From Saprospiraceae bacterium (lineage in GTDB: Bacteria; Bacteroidota; Bacteroidia; Chitinophagales; Saprospiraceae), in the NCBI GenBank assembly GCA_016718205.1, contig JADKEB010000031.1, positions 558,001 through 622,000 on the forward strand: a stretch of DNA of 64,000 nucleotides. The letters run 5' to 3'. Below are positions 34,727 through 42,160 of the stretch, one piece after another (positions within the stretch are counted from its first letter, which is position 1; each line of letters starts with the position of its first letter). Under the pieces are notes generated by a model. It was not told the origin of the DNA. It did not search any database and saw only the letters and a program-made list of their open reading frames with translations. Both the position numbers and the translations under genes were made by a program.

Positions 34727-35998
34727 CTAATGTTTTGTCACCATCACTTTGTCCACTTTTTGTCCATCTTTATCTACCACTTCTATGGTGTATTTATCAA
34801 TTGTCACTTTGTCACCAACCATTGGGACTTCATTATTGAAATAAATAAAAATACCTGAAATAGTGGTATATTTTTCCAATATCTCTTCATCCAAATCTAT
34901 ATCAAAATATTTTTGAAATTCACTAATACTAAACAGACCGTCTACCAACCAAGAGTTATCTTCACGTCGAACGATTCCAAACTTTTCTTCATCTTCTATC
35001 ATAATGTTTCCAATCAGCGCATCGACCAAATCAACCATAGTAACCAAACCCTTTGTACTGCCAAATTCATCCACTACAACTCCATAATGCATTCTGTGCT
35101 TTTTAAATTGTTCCAGCAAATTATAAGCTGAAAAAAATTCATTAATATATACTGGTTGTGTTATATAATCTTTCAGAGAAAATGTCTTATCATCAACATC
35201 AAACAAATCTTTTAGCAATACGATCCCTACCACTTCATCGATATTATGGTTTTCACATACCAGATAACAGGAATGTTTTGCTGAGTTGATTTTGTGTTTT
35301 ACTTTCTTCCAAGGTTCTGAAATATCAAAATATATCAAATCGCTCTTATATGTAAAAATACTGTTGACTTTTTTATCCCCCAATTCAAACACTCTTTCCA
35401 CAATCTCTTGTTCGATAGAATCTATTTCGCCGCCTTCTGCACTCTCGGCTATGATGGATTTGATCTCGTCTTCAGTGACTATTGATTCCTTCAATTTACT
35501 AATTCCAAAAAATCTCAGTAGCAGATTGTTTGAAATGGTGAGCATCCAAACGAAAGGTGAGGCTATTTTTGACAATATTTGCATAGGCTTTGCAGCCATT
35601 AGAGCTATCGGCTCCGGAAAAGTCATTCCAATTCTTTTTGGGAAAAGTTCCCCGAAAACAATAGAAAAATATGTAATTAAAATCAAAATAATTCCGGTAG
35701 CAATAGCATGCTCATATGGGTGGAACCAGCCAAAAGATGAGATATATGCTTCCACATCATTGGTTATGTTTTCACCACTATAAATACCCAGCAAGATCCC
35801 AATTCCGGTAATACCGATCTGGACTGTGCTCAGAAACCGGGTAGGGTTTTCAGAAAGTTCCAAAGCAGTTTTAGCTCCTCTGACTCCTTGTTTTTTGGCT
35901 TTTTCAAGTTTAAATTTCCTGGAAGAAAACAATGCTAATTCGCTCATTGAGAAAATACCATTGATCAAAATCAGGGCAAGAATAATGATTAATTCCAT
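34727..35998 (-). CDS. Hemolysin/CorC-type CNNM membrane protein (DUF21, two CBS, CorC_HlyC)
   Basis: This 423-residue protein has an N-terminal DUF21 membrane domain of four helices (LIIILALILINGIFSMSELA, FGELFPKRIGMTFPEPIAL). A linker (TEDEIKSIIAESAEGGEI) follows, then a CBS pair (residues 200-330, with MHYGVVVDEFGSTKGLVTMV) and a C-terminal CorC/transporter-associated domain. CNNM proteins are implicated in Mg2+ or Na+ transport. It is transcribed in the same direction as the Nramp-like gene but lies upstream of it; both are separate units. No toxin activity is implied by the old hemolysin name. Confidence 0.92.
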   Translation of the reverse strand: MELIIILALILINGIFSMSELALFSSRKFKLEKAKKQGVRGAKTALELSENPTRFLSTVQIGITGIGILLGIYSGENITNDVEAYISSFGWFHPYEHAIATGIILILITYFSIVFGELFPKRIGMTFPEPIALMAAKPMQILSKIASPFVWMLTISNNLLLRFFGISKLKESIVTEDEIKSIIAESAEGGEIDSIEQEIVERVFELGDKKVNSIFTYKSDLIYFDISEPWKKVKHKINSAKHSCYLVCENHNIDEVVGIVLLKDLFDVDDKTFSLKDYITQPVYINEFFSAYNLLEQFKKHRMHYGVVVDEFGSTKGLVTMVDLVDALIGNIMIEDEEKFGIVRREDNSWLVDGLFSISEFQKYFDIDLDEEILEKYTTISGIFIYFNNEVPMVGDKVTIDKYTIEVVDKDGQKVDKVMVTKH

Positions 35999-36060
35999 GA
36001 CTTAATAGATGCTGTTACGTGACATGTGATTAAAAAAAAATCATGGAGATTTATGTTAGA

Positions 36061-37170
36061 TTAATTTCCTTCAGGTTGCGAAAGTGCATAAATGGCAAAA
36101 GAAGCAAGCCAATGTTCCCCTTCATATCCACCATCGGAGATATTGGGCAATGATGCTTCGATGTGTTGATTGGCAACCCGGATTAAGTGATGATATTCAG
36201 GGATAACTTTTACAATCCTGTACAATGACCAGGCCCTGCAAAAATTGACTCCATCCAGATGTACTAGTTTGCCATCGGTCCTATCAGAAACCTTTGCCTG
36301 TTCCAATTTAAATTCAGGATTTTTTAAATCAGGCAAAAACCTGTCAAGCCATTCTTTGAATTCTTCAGGAGCTAAAACCCTTGCCATCAGGTCTGCTTCC
36401 TGCAAACAAGGCGAAAGAAAATCAAATCCTCCCGGTTCCCACGTCATAGGACAATGATTGTCATTCAAAAAATAGTCTTTTGATCTGGTTTTAATCGACT
36501 GAACCAAGGAGTCTTTTTTTGCTGACTCTGCATAATCATATGCCAGTGCAAGCCCAAATCCAGTATTGGGATGTTCACCTGATCTTATTGGATAGTTGAG
36601 CCTGGGCAGAAATTCAAGGTACCGCTCTACCAAAAGATCTGTGAGAGGCTGTAGGTTTTGTGCGATTTCTTTTGCTTCCGGGATAGGCCATGAGTCTAAC
36701 TCCTGCTGAAGTTTTAGCAACCATGCCCATCCGTAGGTTCTTTCGTATGATTTTTCACTCTTACGCTTGAAGTATGCTATTTCTGCATTGATATTTTTAG
36801 CAGTAAGATTTTCAGTCAGTAATGTCAGAATAGTATCCTTTCGAGACAAATCAGGAAATTGTTTTAGTAATTTGACCAGCATCCAGTGCCCATGAACTGA
36901 TGAGTGCCAATCATAACATCCAAAGAATGCAGGATGTAATTGTGCAGGTGGTCCTATTTCTGTCACATCAGTAAGTGATTGATTTAGCTTATTGGGATAC
37001 TCTTTTTGCAGACACTTGACGGGAAGCCGTGATAGATTTTCTGCTATTTCTTTTGTTATTGACAGGGGCTTCTCAGATGCAATTTTGTCCTCAGGATTTT
37101 TGCAGGTAATGAAAAGATAAGTAAAAAACAATAAAACGAAAAGATGTCTTTTATGAGAATGATAAGCCAT
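36061..37170 (-). CDS. DUF2891 family lipoprotein
   Basis: With the ATG at 37168-37170 this protein is about 369 residues long. A lipoprotein-like signal (HLFVLLFFTYLFITCKN) precedes an alpha/alpha-toroid-like domain of DUF2891. HPAFFGCYDWHSSVHGHWML is the family hallmark, with YGWAWLLKLQQEL, YPIRSGEHPNTGFGLALAYD and a CPMTWEPGGFDFLSPC motif. C-terminal GGYEGEHWLASFAIYAL is also conserved. The fold and His/Asp pattern suggest a glycoside-active enzyme, but none has been shown to my knowledge. A -7 box is 19 nt upstream. Confidence 0.85.
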   Translation of the reverse strand: MAYHSHKRHLFVLLFFTYLFITCKNPEDKIASEKPLSITKEIAENLSRLPVKCLQKEYPNKLNQSLTDVTEIGPPAQLHPAFFGCYDWHSSVHGHWMLVKLLKQFPDLSRKDTILTLLTENLTAKNINAEIAYFKRKSEKSYERTYGWAWLLKLQQELDSWPIPEAKEIAQNLQPLTDLLVERYLEFLPRLNYPIRSGEHPNTGFGLALAYDYAESAKKDSLVQSIKTRSKDYFLNDNHCPMTWEPGGFDFLSPCLQEADLMARVLAPEEFKEWLDRFLPDLKNPEFKLEQAKVSDRTDGKLVHLDGVNFCRAWSLYRIVKVIPEYHHLIRVANQHIEASLPNISDGGYEGEHWLASFAIYALSQPEGN

Positions 37171-37188
37171 GATATACACAATTTCCAA

Positions 37189-37196
37189 CAAAGATA
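37189..37196 (-). promoter_or_regulatory. Putative -7 box (TATCTTTG) of the DUF2891 gene
   Basis: This is an exact TAnnTTTG match on the minus strand, 18 nt before the start at 37170 and just past the stop of the T9SS type B gene. Confidence 0.55.
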
Positions 37197-37202
37197 ATCA
37201 TC

Positions 37203-39131
37203 TCACCGTATCACAGTCACATCACCAGCAACATTTTGAATATACCCATCAAGGTATCTTAGGCCGGCTTGCCAGACATAGACTCCATTATTAACAAATG
37301 TACCGTTAAAAGTACCGTCCCAGCCTGAGTTGGCATCGTTGAGTTCAAATTCTTCAGTGCTATATACTTTGTTGCCCCATCTATCGTACACTCTTAAGAA
37401 TAGGCCCTGAATGGTACGGGTATTGCCACTCAGGAAAAACCTGTCATTTCTGCTATCATTGTTTGCTGACATGATATTAGGATAGTGAAAAAGTCTATTT
37501 TTATTCACCCGAATAAATACGCTGTCTTTCAGCATACAGTCGATGCCCGCATTCATTGACAATATATAAAAACCATCATTATGAGGAATAACACTTGTTG
37601 TAATACAGGTAGGGCACTCAGGTTTTGGATTGTTTTTACCTTCCCATAGGAATTTTGTATTTTCCTGATTACTCGTAAATTCACCAGTCAAAATCACCTC
37701 ATCACCCAAGTCAATAGAAAAGTCATCATCCTGTATTTTTAATGAAATATTATCATCCTCAACGCTGATATTAAAGAATATATTTTCACATAGAGAATTT
37801 ACAAGCAAAGTGTATTCGCCCGGCGATGACAACCACTTTTTTGAAGACCTGTCTCCGTCGGACCAAAGATATTTTAAGCCATAAAATGTAGCATCTATCA
37901 TGATACCAGTGCCAGGACATACTACGTATTTTTCCTTTATAAAAGATAAATCCAGAGCTTTGACAAGCAAAGTTGTGCTATCATTTTCTACAGTGGTAAA
38001 TGGGTTATCGGAAAGTGTTGTTCTTCCAAGGGTCAATGGTAAACCAGAAAGTATAGCTTGATTTTTGTAGGTACCCAATGCATCAGATCCAACTTCTACC
38101 AAAACCCTGATAGTGTCAATACCTACTCTGACAGACATATTGTCAATTCTGATCCTATTACCCGATATGGTTACCTGGCCTCCGAATGGATTGCTTATCA
38201 CTGACTTAATTATCAATCCGGAGGGCATATCATCGGAAAGGTTGATACCACCTCTTGTAATACCTGATCCATTACTCACTACAAATGAATAAACCACTTC
38301 AGTGCAAGGATATGCTACAGCTGGAGTAACAATTTTTTGCAGCTCCACAGTATAAGGACAAGAACATCCATCCTGACCCACAGATGGGGGACCCTGTGCC
38401 AAAAGACTGATAATTCCGGTATTTTTGTTGATAGCTACCAGTTTATCAGCTACTAGAGAATTGAAAGATCCATATCCAAACAGATTGCCAAAAGAATCAA
38501 AAAACAATGCTCCCAGCTGATCTACTTGCCTTTGTATCGGAAAATTGCTGTTGACACTTCCGGATTCAGAATTGATGGTTACCAATCTTTGATTTCTGAT
38601 ATCATTTCCATATAAAACCCCTGTAAAAGGGTCAAATGCTATATCTACCACACTCACTGATCTATCTATGAGGGGTAAAACCTGACATTGATAAACAGGA
38701 CTCTCAAGATCTATTTTGACTAACTGTGGTGTAATGGTACCTGAAGTTATTACCACCAGAAATCTGCCTTCAGGTGAAACGTCACCAGCATAGTACAGCG
38801 CATTGGGAGGCAATCCCTGTGGCAATCCGAGGTCAACACCATTGCCGTCACTACCCACCCTTCTCAGCCTGCCGGTAAAGGGATCCATTCCGTAGATGAA
38901 ATTATCAGTACTTCTGTAACCCATACCATTGAGAATCAGTCCTACGGATTCTGCTATTGTATCCAAAACAACCCTTTGACCATTCTGAGAGAATTTCACT
39001 TCATACAAACCAGAAACCGGACTCCTGTCTTTCGTAAGCGATAAATAATACTGCCCCTGACACACAAAAGGCTTCTGTGCCTTCATTGAAGGCATTAAGA
39101 AATATAGAAGTATCAAGATTACAATTCTCAA
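37203..39131 (-). CDS. T9SS type B sorting domain protein (gliding-motility-associated C-terminal domain)
   Basis: This large secreted protein of 642 residues starts with TTG (no in-frame ATG gives a signal peptide): RIVILILLYFLMPSMKAQ is the signal. A beta-propeller-like N-terminal region (DPFTGRLRRVGSDGNG and repeated IAFDPFTGVLYGND) is followed by a DUF11-like domain. The T9SS type B C-terminus reads FHYPNIMSANNDSRNDRF, VYDRWGNKVYSTEEF and NDANSGWDGTFNGTFVNNGV. It is exported by the type IX machinery and anchored at the cell surface, possibly as an adhesin. The ligand is unknown. Confidence 0.85.
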   Translation of the reverse strand: MRIVILILLYFLMPSMKAQKPFVCQGQYYLSLTKDRSPVSGLYEVKFSQNGQRVVLDTIAESVGLILNGMGYRSTDNFIYGMDPFTGRLRRVGSDGNGVDLGLPQGLPPNALYYAGDVSPEGRFLVVITSGTITPQLVKIDLESPVYQCQVLPLIDRSVSVVDIAFDPFTGVLYGNDIRNQRLVTINSESGSVNSNFPIQRQVDQLGALFFDSFGNLFGYGSFNSLVADKLVAINKNTGIISLLAQGPPSVGQDGCSCPYTVELQKIVTPAVAYPCTEVVYSFVVSNGSGITRGGINLSDDMPSGLIIKSVISNPFGGQVTISGNRIRIDNMSVRVGIDTIRVLVEVGSDALGTYKNQAILSGLPLTLGRTTLSDNPFTTVENDSTTLLVKALDLSFIKEKYVVCPGTGIMIDATFYGLKYLWSDGDRSSKKWLSSPGEYTLLVNSLCENIFFNISVEDDNISLKIQDDDFSIDLGDEVILTGEFTSNQENTKFLWEGKNNPKPECPTCITTSVIPHNDGFYILSMNAGIDCMLKDSVFIRVNKNRLFHYPNIMSANNDSRNDRFFLSGNTRTIQGLFLRVYDRWGNKVYSTEEFELNDANSGWDGTFNGTFVNNGVYVWQAGLRYLDGYIQNVAGDVTVIR

Positions 39132-39324
39132 GTCGAAATCTGTTTATTGACTCTGCAATATACAAAATATAAATATGAATGTTCATTTTTTAACGAAAGA
39201 AATATGACTTTAACTTTTTGGTAAGTTCGTTTGCAAAATCATGATTTTTATCAATCAGAATTCAAGAAACATGATATTAATCAGTTACACACTAAAATTG
39301 TGATAATATTTGATTTTATGTTTG

Positions 39325-39332
39325 TATTTTTG
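39325..39332 (+). promoter_or_regulatory. Putative -7 box (TATTTTTG) of the alanine dehydrogenase gene
   Basis: This is an exact TAnnTTTG match about 44 nt before the ATG at 39377. A TTTG at 39309-39312 is closer than the usual -33 spacing. Confidence 0.45.
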
Positions 39333-39376
39333 CCTTTCAAATGTAAATTAATTTAAATACTAAAAAAGCCATAATC

Positions 39377-40489
39377 ATGATCATTGGAGTACCAAAAGAG
39401 ATAAAACCGAGTGAAAATCGGGTCGCCCTGACACCAGCGGGTGTGATGGAATTTGTAGGCAGAGGACATAAAGTGTATGTTCAGCAAAGCGGAGGAGAAG
39501 GTTCCGGCTTTCCGGATGCTGAGTATATTCAGGCTGGAGCCTCTATGTTGCCTACTATAGAAGATGTCTATAGCATTGCTGAAATGATCATCAAGGTCAA
39601 AGAACCCATAGAAAGAGAGTACAAACTTATCAAACCCAATCAACTCCTTTTTACATATTTCCACTTTGCGTCGTATGAACCTTTGACACATGCTATGATC
39701 GCGAGTAATGCTGTGTGTCTGGCTTATGAGACTGTTGAGTCACCTGACAGATCATTACCTTTGTTAATTCCCATGTCTGAAGTAGCTGGTCGTATGGCCA
39801 TACAACAAGGAGCAAAGTACCTTGAAAAACCAATGCAGGGTCGTGGTGTACTCTTGGGTGGAGTTCCGGGTGTACCACCTGCAAAAGTCCTTGTATTAGG
39901 TGGAGGTGTTGTAGGTACTCAAGCTGCAAAAATGGCTGCAGGTCTTGGGGCAATCGTTACTATCCTCGACGTCAGTCTGAAGAGATTAAGATATCTGTCG
40001 GACGTCATGCCTGCCAATGTGATCACGATGTACTCCAATGAGTATACCATCAGAAGACTGATCGTCAATCATGACCTTATCGTAGGAGCAGTTCTGATAC
40101 CGGGTGCCAAAGCACCCAATCTGATCACAAGAGATATGCTGAAGGAAATGAGACCGGGCACCGTAGTCGTAGATGTGGCTGTCGATCAGGGAGGATGTAT
40201 AGAAACATGTCATCCTACTACACATGAAGACCCTATTTATGTAATCGACGACGTAGTACATTATTGTGTAGCCAATATGCCTGGAGCAGTACCATATACT
40301 TCTACCATAGCTTTGACCAATGCCACTTTGCCTTACGCTTTGCAACTGGCAGACAAGGGTTGGAAAAAAGCATGCCAGGACAATAATGAACTCAAACTTG
40401 GTTTGAATGTAGTCAATGGCAAAGTCGTCTATAAAGGTGTAGCAGATGCATTTGGACTAGAGTACACAGATGTAAGTTCTGTATTGTAA
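39377..40489 (+). CDS. ald: Alanine dehydrogenase
   Basis: This 370-residue cytoplasmic NAD-dependent enzyme converts L-alanine to pyruvate and ammonia. It starts MIIGVPKEIKPSENRVALTP (substrate-binding Arg and Pro), then VHVQQ-like KVYVQQSGGEGSGFPD, the KVKEPIEREY loop with its Lys, TYFHFASYEPLT with His, and the NAD fold VLVLGGGVVGTQAAKMA. C-terminal NMPGAVPYTSTIALTNATLP is diagnostic. It is monocistronic, followed by a strong hairpin terminator. It would feed nitrogen and carbon from amino acid breakdown. Confidence 0.95.
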   Translation: MIIGVPKEIKPSENRVALTPAGVMEFVGRGHKVYVQQSGGEGSGFPDAEYIQAGASMLPTIEDVYSIAEMIIKVKEPIEREYKLIKPNQLLFTYFHFASYEPLTHAMIASNAVCLAYETVESPDRSLPLLIPMSEVAGRMAIQQGAKYLEKPMQGRGVLLGGVPGVPPAKVLVLGGGVVGTQAAKMAAGLGAIVTILDVSLKRLRYLSDVMPANVITMYSNEYTIRRLIVNHDLIVGAVLIPGAKAPNLITRDMLKEMRPGTVVVDVAVDQGGCIETCHPTTHEDPIYVIDDVVHYCVANMPGAVPYTSTIALTNATLPYALQLADKGWKKACQDNNELKLGLNVVNGKVVYKGVADAFGLEYTDVSSVL

Positions 40490-40493
40490 AAAG

Positions 40494-40534
40494 TTAAATA
40501 CCTTATAGGTTTTAGAAACCTATAAGGTATTTAA
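40494..40534 (+). terminator. Perfect 19-bp stem-loop after alanine dehydrogenase
   Basis: TTAAATACCTTATAGGTTT pairs base for base with AAACCTATAAGGTATTTAA around a 3-nt loop (TAG). It lies 4 nt after the stop and directly abuts the M2 inverted-repeat element. The stem is AT-rich and carries no long T-tract, so it may equally be an mRNA-stabilising hairpin. Confidence 0.6.
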
Positions 40535-40589
40535 GAGTATGTTTAAATTTTTATGTTTGAGCGAATGTGAGGAAATTTAAACATACTCT
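40534..40589 (+). repeat. AGAGTATGTTTAAA inverted-repeat element, copy M2 (minimal, 56 bp)
   Basis: The ends are AGAGTATGTTTAAATTT and AAATTTAAACATACTCT with only about 22 bp between them. The core GAGCGAATGTGAG, read in reverse, matches the right end of the 51543-51749 copy (CTCACTTTCGCTCAA). Confidence 0.7.
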
Positions 40590-40698
40590 AATAAAGAAAA
40601 TTTTAAGTGGGAAAAAAGCTTACTCTCCAATCAAAAAGTATTGAACTATAGATGCAAAAATTGTGTTTAATACACAGTAAAATAATTATTACCACAAA

Positions 40699-41076
40699 AT
40701 GAGAATCTTATTTTTTTTATTGTTTGTAATCCATTCCACCCAGATTTTTGGTCAATTGAAGGGAGCAGTGCCACAGTCTTCTGCACCATCTCATATCAAC
40801 GAAGAAAGAAAGGAAGAAAATAAAAGTGCTGTTTCACTGGCTAAAAGCAATGCCTCAAAACTGAAAAAGAGCCTGAAACTTACAGATAAACAACATGATG
40901 ATTTATACAAAGCATTGCTTGATAATGAAACCAATATCGAAAAAACGACCAAGAGCAAGCTATCAAAAAAAGATCAGTTCAACAAACTGAATCAACTCAA
41001 TATGACAAAGCAGGACAAAATGAAAGCAATACTGACCAAAGAGCAGTATCATGCTTATATTATGTCGTTTCCATAA
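40699..41076 (+). CDS. Small secreted helical protein with LTxxQ-like repeats (Spy/CpxP-like)
   Basis: This 125-residue protein has a signal peptide (MRILFFLLFVIHSTQIFG, then Q). The remainder is Lys/Asn-rich and helical, with LKLTDKQHDDLYKALLDNET and ILTKEQYHAYIMS, which resemble the LTxxQ motifs of Spy/CpxP-type periplasmic chaperones. There are no cysteines. Assignment is from motif resemblance only. It is monocistronic, placed between inverted-repeat elements. Function is unproven. Confidence 0.55.
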   Translation: MRILFFLLFVIHSTQIFGQLKGAVPQSSAPSHINEERKEENKSAVSLAKSNASKLKKSLKLTDKQHDDLYKALLDNETNIEKTTKSKLSKKDQFNKLNQLNMTKQDKMKAILTKEQYHAYIMSFP

Positions 41077-41110
41077 AAGCTTTTACAGAATTTAGTGTCA
41101 AGAAGGTAGT

Positions 41111-41275
41111 TAAGGGTTTGTAATAATATAACCTTTACATCTTGACTTGTTATTTTACTCTTTATCTGCGTTAAAATTTTAAACCATAGCTAAGGCTATA
41201 CTTGAAAATTTTGCCTTGAAAAAAACCAAAATTCCGGCGTCAATTTTGTACATTTTATATCGTTACAAACCCTAA
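41111..41275. repeat. Putative MITE-like element with imperfect terminal inverted repeats
   Basis: The left end GGGTTTGTAATAATATAA and right end TTATATCGTTACAAACCC are inverted repeats (16 of 18 positions match). Inside there is a small ATAGC...GCTAT hairpin. It is about 165 bp, non-coding and present once in this window. Confidence 0.5.
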
Positions 41276-41306
41276 GTCTTGTAAGTATATGACGTTGGAT
41301 GATTTT

Positions 41307-41825
41307 TTACTTATACCATGACTGATGTTTGAGCAAAATCCTGTAGTATTCCCTCAACCTGAATTCTGTAAGCATACCGATCGAAAGTTCGATCCCCGAG
41401 ATTAAGGCGATCGGTATTGATGTGCCCATAATGATTGGTTTGTAAACGCTGAATATTCCGACAAAAGCTGAAGTGCAAAAAAATACTAAAGCATAAACAT
41501 AAATCCTTCTGTTGGTTTGTTTTTTCTCTATCCGAAAGTGGGTGTATTCTATCTCCTGCTTTATGGTTGTAAGGTCAAGATGATGCAGGCCTTCATAAAA
41601 TAACCACCTTTTTCTCGAAACATAATACATCAGTAAACCTTTTCCTGTACAATAGATGAAAAACAAAAAAAAACCAATGCTGAGATACTGGAAGCCCTGA
41701 GAGATATTGAAGTAATACAGACCTGCAGAAAATACAAATAAAATCATGCCAGTCATGATATAAAACATCGCTGCCATCATATCACCTTTGTAAAGAATCC
41801 TGCTTTTATCAATACTATCTTCCAT
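41307..41825 (-). CDS. Four-helix membrane protein of unknown function
   Basis: This 172-residue protein has four hydrophobic segments: AAMFYIMTGMILFVFSAGLY, LSIGFFLFFIYCTGKGLLMY, IYVYALVFFCTSAFVGIFSV and IIMGTSIPIALISGIELSIG. Between the second and third is a charged helix (HHLDLTTIKQEIEYTHFRIE). No motif ties it to a known family. Its start has no exact -7 box and no linked gene. It faces the MITE-like repeat on one side and a GC-rich hairpin cluster on the other. Confidence 0.65.
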   Translation of the reverse strand: MEDSIDKSRILYKGDMMAAMFYIMTGMILFVFSAGLYYFNISQGFQYLSIGFFLFFIYCTGKGLLMYYVSRKRWLFYEGLHHLDLTTIKQEIEYTHFRIEKKQTNRRIYVYALVFFCTSAFVGIFSVYKPIIMGTSIPIALISGIELSIGMLTEFRLREYYRILLKHQSWYK

Positions 41826-41877
41826 ACGTGGAAATCCATCTAATTTAATAACTCCTAAAAATCTAAAGTGACTTTCC

Positions 41878-42071
41878 CCTGCCTGCCTAAGACGGCAGTC
41901 AGGCAGGTATTACAGCCCAAAATCACTTCAAAATCAGTCTCCGCCGCGGCGGATCACTTTTGACTTCGCATCATAACCTGTACCGCCTTGCGGTAGCGGT
42001 GATTACAGCTAAAGCTGCACACAGTATGATTTGTCGTCAAGAATGCTGCCTCGCCTGCCGCTTCGGCAGGC
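41878..42071. repeat. Cluster of four GC-rich hairpins
   Basis: This gene-free stretch contains four stems: CCTGCCTG/CAGGCAGG (41878-41907), CCGCCGCGGCGG (41941-41952), ACCGC/GCGGT (41982-41994) and GCCTGCCG/CGGCAGGC (42053-42071). They lie between the membrane-protein gene and the end of hutU. They are unlike the AT-rich surroundings. One may act as a terminator; the rest resemble dispersed REP-like units. Confidence 0.6.
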
Positions 42072-42160
42072 AGGTTGTGCTTTTGGCCTTCACTACGGAA
42101 CTCATTATAGATATTTAGGTATCTGCTATAACAAAATCAATCAACCGGAAGTTCAATGTA

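Noticed and set aside
34727..35998. Hemolysin (toxin) annotation of the CorC-like gene
   Set aside because: The DUF21/CBS/CorC layout is that of ion-transport CNNM proteins; the hemolysin name is historical.
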